A DNA stretch of 55,405 nucleotides from Candidatus Latescibacterota bacterium (lineage in GTDB: Bacteria; Latescibacterota; UBA2968; UBA8231). Under the pieces are notes generated by a model. It was not told the DNA's origin, made no database searches, and saw nothing but the letters and a program-made list of their open reading frames with translations. Positions within the stretch are counted from its first letter, which is position 1. Each line of letters starts with the position of its first letter. Of the stretch, positions 51,775 to 55,405 are shown one piece after another. Made by a program: the position numbers and the translations under genes. The stretch spans positions 1-55,405 of the forward strand of contig SLHA01000064.1 in assembly GCA_007136405.1 (NCBI GenBank). The letters are read 5' to 3'.

Positions 51775-53667
51775 ATGGCGCTGGTGAGCCTGCAGGACAT
51801 CACGCTTCACTTCGGCGGCCCGCCCGTGCTTGACAATGCCACGCTGCACCTGGAGGCCGGCGAACGCGTCGGTCTGGTGGGCCGCAACGGCGCCGGTAAA
51901 TCTTCCCTCATGCTGCTGATCAACGGCGAGCTGCAACCGCAGGCCGGAACCGTGGCACGGCAGCGCGACCTGCGCACTGCCCGCCTGCCGCAGGAAAGCC
52001 CGCCGGAACTGAACGGCACCATCCGGCAGGTTGTGGCCGCCGGCCTGCCGGCGCGGCTGCCGGATGGCCCGCCGCCGCATCAGCGCGTGGATTCCATCCT
52101 GTCGCGCATGCTGCTGGATGGCGAGCAGTGCGTGAGCACGCTGTCCGGCGGCATGGTGCGGCGCGTGCTGCTGGCGCGGGCCCTGGTGGCGGACCCCGAC
52201 GTGCTGCTGCTGGACGAGCCCACCAACCACCTGGACATCGACGCCATCGTCTGGATGGAGGAGTTGCTGGAGCGCTGGCGCGGTGCTCTGGTGTTCGTCA
52301 CCCACGACCGCATGTTCCTGCAGCGTCTGGCGCGCCGGATCGTGGAGATCGACCGCGGTGCCATCTACTCGTACAGCGGCGATTACGGCAAGTTTCTTCA
52401 ACGCCGCGACCAACGGCTTCAGGCCGAAGAACAGGCTGCTAACGCATTCGATGACAAGCTGGCCGCGGAAGAAGCGTGGATTCGCCAGGGTATCATGGCA
52501 CGACGCACGCGCAACGAAGGTCGCGTGCGCACCCTGCAGGCCATGCGACAGCAGCGGCGCCAGCGACGTTCGCGTCAGGGTACGGCCGGGATCGCCATTC
52601 AGGAGGCGGAACGCTCCGGCGATCTGGTGATCGAGGCCCGGAACGTCTCCTTCGCGTATGATGACGTACCGGTGATCCAGGGCTTCTCCACGCTGATCGC
52701 CCGCGGGGACCGGCTCGGTGTCGTGGGGGCCAACGGCTCCGGCAAAACCACGCTGCTGCGCCTGCTGCTGGGCCAGCTCAAGCCGGACAGCGGTAGCATC
52801 CGGCACGGCACGCGCCTGCACGTGGTCCACTTCGACCAGCTCCGCGAGCAACTGGATCCGCGGTCCACAGTGGCCGAGAGTATCGCCGGCGGGCAAGAGT
52901 ATCTCAATATCGACGGGCGCCGCAAGCACGTGTACGGGTACCTGCAGGACTTCCTGTTCACCCCTGACCGCGCCCGGACGCCGGTATCGGTGCTGTCCGG
53001 CGGTGAGCGCAACCGTCTGCTGCTGGCGCGCACCTTCTCGCGTCCGGCCAACCTGATGGTACTGGATGAGCCTACCAATGACCTGGACGTAGAGACGCTG
53101 GAGCTGCTGGAAGAGCGCCTGATGCAGTACAGCGGTACGTTGCTGCTGGTCAGCCATGACCGGACCTTCCTGGACAACGTGGTGACCGCGCTACTGGTAC
53201 TGGACGGCCGCGGCGGAGTGCAGGAATATACGGGCGGTTACAGCGAGTATCACCAGCAGCGGGTCCGCGAGACGCAGGCCAGCATGACAGCACCGACAAG
53301 GCTCAGCGGTCGTCTGAAGCCGGGCAGAGCCGATTCCGCCGGCACGGCATGGAGCGCCGACGCAGCGGAACAGCAAGGGCAGGCGGGTAAAGGTGGAAGC
53401 AGGCAAGCGGCTGACGAGCCGCGTCGCCAGCGGCGACCGCGCAAACTCAGCTTTAACGAGCGGCGCGAACTGGAAGCGCTACCGGAGCGGATCGAAGAGT
53501 TGGAGAAGGAACTGAGCGCGCTGCGGACCCTGCTGGCGGATCCGGTGTTCTACCAGACCGGCGACAAGGCGGTCATCACGGCAACGCAGGCACGGCTGTC
53601 CGCAGCGGAAACCGAGCTTGAGTCCGCTTACGCGCGCTGGGAGGAGCTAGCAGCACTGGAGGAGTGA
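51775..53667 (+). CDS. uup: ABC-F family ATPase, Uup type
   Basis: This 630-residue protein has two ABC cassettes and no membrane segments. Cassette 1 has 'GRNGAGKSS', 'LSGGMVRRVLLARAL' and 'LLLDEPTNHLD'. Cassette 2 has 'GANGSGKTT', 'LSGGERNRLLLARTF' and 'VLDEPTNDLD'. A basic linker rich in Arg and Gln joins them. The C-terminal domain (about 555-630) is a coiled coil starting 'RKLSFNERRELEALP', the mark of Uup. The family works on ribosomes and affects precise transposon excision. AAGGAG precedes the ATG. Confidence 0.94.
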   Translation: MALVSLQDITLHFGGPPVLDNATLHLEAGERVGLVGRNGAGKSSLMLLINGELQPQAGTVARQRDLRTARLPQESPPELNGTIRQVVAAGLPARLPDGPPPHQRVDSILSRMLLDGEQCVSTLSGGMVRRVLLARALVADPDVLLLDEPTNHLDIDAIVWMEELLERWRGALVFVTHDRMFLQRLARRIVEIDRGAIYSYSGDYGKFLQRRDQRLQAEEQAANAFDDKLAAEEAWIRQGIMARRTRNEGRVRTLQAMRQQRRQRRSRQGTAGIAIQEAERSGDLVIEARNVSFAYDDVPVIQGFSTLIARGDRLGVVGANGSGKTTLLRLLLGQLKPDSGSIRHGTRLHVVHFDQLREQLDPRSTVAESIAGGQEYLNIDGRRKHVYGYLQDFLFTPDRARTPVSVLSGGERNRLLLARTFSRPANLMVLDEPTNDLDVETLELLEERLMQYSGTLLLVSHDRTFLDNVVTALLVLDGRGGVQEYTGGYSEYHQQRVRETQASMTAPTRLSGRLKPGRADSAGTAWSADAAEQQGQAGKGGSRQAADEPRRQRRPRKLSFNERRELEALPERIEELEKELSALRTLLADPVFYQTGDKAVITATQARLSAAETELESAYARWEELAALEE

Positions 53668-53752
53668 ATCCGCTTTTTACCGCTACCAGTCGTCCGCCCC
53701 GATGATGCAGCTGTCTGTGTGGCCGCCGATATGGATGCGATCCAGCACGGGC

Positions 53753-54502
53753 TCATTCATACATTCGCCCATTCATATGCTGTCCGCCGTCGACGAAAAC
53801 AACCTGCCCGGTGACGAACTCGTTTCCCAGCAGGAAGAGGACGGTGTCGGTCACCTGGCTCAGTGAGCCCACTCTATTCAGCGGGTTCGACGTGGCGAGT
53901 CGCTCCAGGTAGGATTCATCTTTGCCCGGAGGCGGAAGTATCAGTCCGGGTGCAACCGCGTTCACCCGCACATTCGGGGCGAATTCGAGCGCCATCATCC
54001 GCGTCAATGACAAGAGCATCCGCTTGCTCAGGTGATACGCCACATGCCCGCGGTCATAGTCAACCACCCGGGTGTCGAGAAAGTTGACGATCGCTCCGTC
54101 ACGGCGCTGGGCCACGAACGCCCGTGCCAGTTGATGGGGGGCGAGCGCGTTGACCTGCATGTTCCGCAACAGGTCGTCCGTCCGGAAATCGGTCAGGGTA
54201 CTCGGCTCGAATATGGCGGCGTTGTTGACCAGCAGATCGATCGGCCCGGCCGCATCGGTTGCCCGGTCAAACAGGGTGGCCGTATCAGTCGGATCGGCAA
54301 GGTCCGCCGGAACAGTCCACGCCTTGGGGCCCAGTGCGCGCACGCATTCGGCGGTGGCCTCCGCCTCGTCAGCCGAGCTACGGTAGTGAATCACGGCGTT
54401 CGCCCCTGCGGCGGCCAGAGCGACGGTTATGGCCCGGCCGATACGTTTTGCTCCACCGGTGATCAGCGCCGTCTTGCCAGAGAAGGCAAGCATCGTGTTC
54501 AC
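53753..54502 (-). CDS. SDR oxidoreductase, pteridine reductase/FolM-like
   Basis: This 249-residue short-chain dehydrogenase has the NADPH motif 'TGGAKRIGR' (15-23), whose Arg-rich form is typical of pteridine and dihydromonapterin reductases, and 'NNAAIFEPS'. The catalytic region 'VDYDRGHVAYHLSKRML' holds the Tyr and Lys in YxxxK. The Ser of the usual triad appears as Asp or Thr ('FLDTRVV'), as in PTR1-like enzymes. It lies 23 bp downstream of a pterin carbinolamine dehydratase gene, which supports a pterin role. The start is either GTG 54502 or ATG 54493. Confidence 0.82.
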   Translation of the reverse strand: MNTMLAFSGKTALITGGAKRIGRAITVALAAAGANAVIHYRSSADEAEATAECVRALGPKAWTVPADLADPTDTATLFDRATDAAGPIDLLVNNAAIFEPSTLTDFRTDDLLRNMQVNALAPHQLARAFVAQRRDGAIVNFLDTRVVDYDRGHVAYHLSKRMLLSLTRMMALEFAPNVRVNAVAPGLILPPPGKDESYLERLATSNPLNRVGSLSQVTDTVLFLLGNEFVTGQVVFVDGGQHMNGRMYE

Positions 54503-54525
54503 ATCCTTCCCTTGCCGGTGGAGGT

Positions 54526-54885
54526 TTACAACGTTGCGTACAGTCGGTCGGCCTTGGCGGCGAACACGAAGTCGGCCTCCGCCAGACCGTCGATCTTATG
54601 CGTCCAGACCGTCAGTCGCACTTCGCCCCACGAGAGATGGATATCGGGATGATGGCCGACGTTTTCGGCCAGCACGCCGACCTTGTTGGTCCAGTCGAGC
54701 GCGCTTTTGAAATCAGAGAACTCGTACGTCTTCTCAAGATGGTGGCCATCGACCACGTCCCAGCCGGCATCCAGCTTCTCCTGGTATTTTTTCAGTTCAT
54801 CGCCCTGAAGGGGCGGGACGCCGCCCTGACACGGTACGCATTCCTTGTCCGCGAGCGTGCAGTTCGCTGGTCTTCGCTCATTCAT
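54526..54885 (-). CDS. Pterin-4a-carbinolamine dehydratase
   Basis: This 119-residue enzyme dehydrates 4a-hydroxytetrahydropterin, recycling the cofactor of aromatic amino acid hydroxylases. The active-site signature 'GHHPDIHLSW' with the later 'VTVWTH..D'-type residues ('LTVWTHKIDGL') is intact. An N-terminal extension with three cysteines ('CTLADKECVPCQGG') precedes the core, as in many bacterial members. GGGAG lies 6 nt before the ATG. It lies between an FAD oxidoreductase and the SDR gene on one strand; no hydroxylase is in the window. Confidence 0.93.
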   Translation of the reverse strand: MNERRPANCTLADKECVPCQGGVPPLQGDELKKYQEKLDAGWDVVDGHHLEKTYEFSDFKSALDWTNKVGVLAENVGHHPDIHLSWGEVRLTVWTHKIDGLAEADFVFAAKADRLYATL

Positions 54886-54914
54886 TTTTCACTCCCGGGT
54901 ATCGGACATCCGGA

Positions 54915-55405
54915 TCATTCGGCCAACTCGCGCAAATCAACGCTCTCGTCTTCCAGTTGTTTCGGATCCAGGCTTTTGCCGGCCGCCAGAATCTGCATGG
55001 CGGCGATGAAATCGATGTCGCGCCACAGCGAGGCGACGGCCCGCAACTCGCCTCGCTCGTAGTAGCCGGCAAGGAACTCACCGCCGATCTCGCCGCGCAC
55101 GGCGATGTGGTCCATGTTGTTGGCAATGCCGGCGTAGTTGAGCGATTTGCCGCCCTGCTGTGTCCAGAAGAATGGGACTTCCGAATACGGCTCCTTGCGA
55201 CCGAGCATCATCCTGGCCGCGTGTTGGCCCTGGCGCTGGGCGACCGCCCAGTGCTCGACCCGGACCCGCCGACCGAGCCGGGGATCCGGCACCGCCGCGA
55301 TGTCACCGGCCGCATACACATACCGGGCACCGGATTGCAGGTGCTCGTCGACGGGCACCACGCCCTCCTCGACCAGCCCGGTCCCGTCGAGGAAATCAAC
55401 CGCCG
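54915..55405 (-). CDS. FAD-dependent NAD(P)-disulfide-type oxidoreductase, C-terminal part
   Basis: The frame is open from the window edge, so this is the last 163 residues of a larger gene. 'VDEHLQSGARYVYAAGDIAAVPD' (in parts) is the second FAD-binding motif of pyridine nucleotide-disulfide reductases of the ferredoxin/rubredoxin reductase type. The C-terminal domain with 'VPFFWTQQGGKSLNYAG' matches AIFM3/BphA4-like reductases. These pass electrons from NAD(P)H to ferredoxins or rubredoxins. The partner genes are beyond the edge. It lies 29 bp upstream of the dehydratase gene and is likely co-transcribed with it. Confidence 0.88.
   Translation of the reverse strand, partial: AVDFLDGTGLVEEGVVPVDEHLQSGARYVYAAGDIAAVPDPRLGRRVRVEHWAVAQRQGQHAARMMLGRKEPYSEVPFFWTQQGGKSLNYAGIANNMDHIAVRGEIGGEFLAGYYERGELRAVASLWRDIDFIAAMQILAAGKSLDPKQLEDESVDLRELAE

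Overview
The window comes from a high-GC, Gram-negative, apparently anaerobic bacterium. TonB-dependent receptors show an outer membrane. A trimeric NADH-type [FeFe]-hydrogenase, a sensory [FeFe]-hydrogenase and a glycyl-radical activase point to fermentative or anaerobic life. A DUF4838 protein, a ceramidase-like protein, a CehA/McbA-type PHP protein and a Gfo/Idh oxidoreductase are typical of glycan-degrading lineages such as the PVC group or Hydrogenedentota-like phyla. The phylum is an inference and cannot be fixed from this sequence. There are no CRISPR arrays, insertion sequences, phage genes or rRNA. The only RNA gene is a tRNA-Glu.

Layout. 1-7675 (minus): two TonB-receptor units. One is a receptor-periplasmic protein-permease-ATPase operon of the BtuB/BtuFCD or siderophore type. 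The other is a second receptor followed by the start of a secreted protein cut by the window edge. 8087-11341 (minus): PHP protein, TauE/SafE exporter and ceramidase-like protein. 11793-20493 (plus): a phosphofructokinase of the long group, a complete LivKHMGF-type ABC importer followed by a phenylacetate-CoA ligase-like enzyme, and a D-cysteine desulfhydrase. 20676-21942 (minus): two thioredoxin-fold exported proteins. 22388-24715 (plus): an MFS exporter and a YhcC-type radical SAM protein. 25054-27318 (minus): a glycyl-radical-enzyme activase and a Gfo/Idh oxidoreductase.

27761-37258 (minus) is the most notable region. It is a tightly packed seven-gene hydrogen operon: rex, hndA, hndC, hndD, a HydE maturase fused to a thioredoxin-like [2Fe-2S] domain, a PAS-containing sensory [FeFe]-hydrogenase, and a SpoIIE-type phosphatase with an extra C-terminal domain. 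In front of rex lies a near-consensus promoter whose start region overlaps a perfect 8-4-8 palindrome that looks like a Rex operator. The operon therefore seems to join NADH/NAD+ sensing by Rex, H2 turnover by HndACD, H-cluster assembly by HydE, and H2 sensing by HydS passed to a protein phosphatase.

37501-40121 (minus): an NUDT6-like Nudix hydrolase, a histidine phosphatase and a THUMP RNA methyltransferase. 40324-41760: a persulfide dioxygenase-rhodanese fusion. 41844-42053: tRNA-Glu with its own promoter and terminator. 42082-46356: a divergent amidase and aconitase pair. 46451-49541: ThyX, a soluble histidine kinase and a metallophosphoesterase. 49786-53667: a DUF4838 protein, a possible tiny gene and an Uup-type ABC-F ATPase. 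53753-55405 (minus): a pteridine-reductase-like SDR, a pterin carbinolamine dehydratase and the 3' part of an FAD/NAD(P) oxidoreductase.

A recurring structural feature is short degenerate tandem repeats, different in sequence at each site, lying at or just beyond the stop codons of at least five genes.
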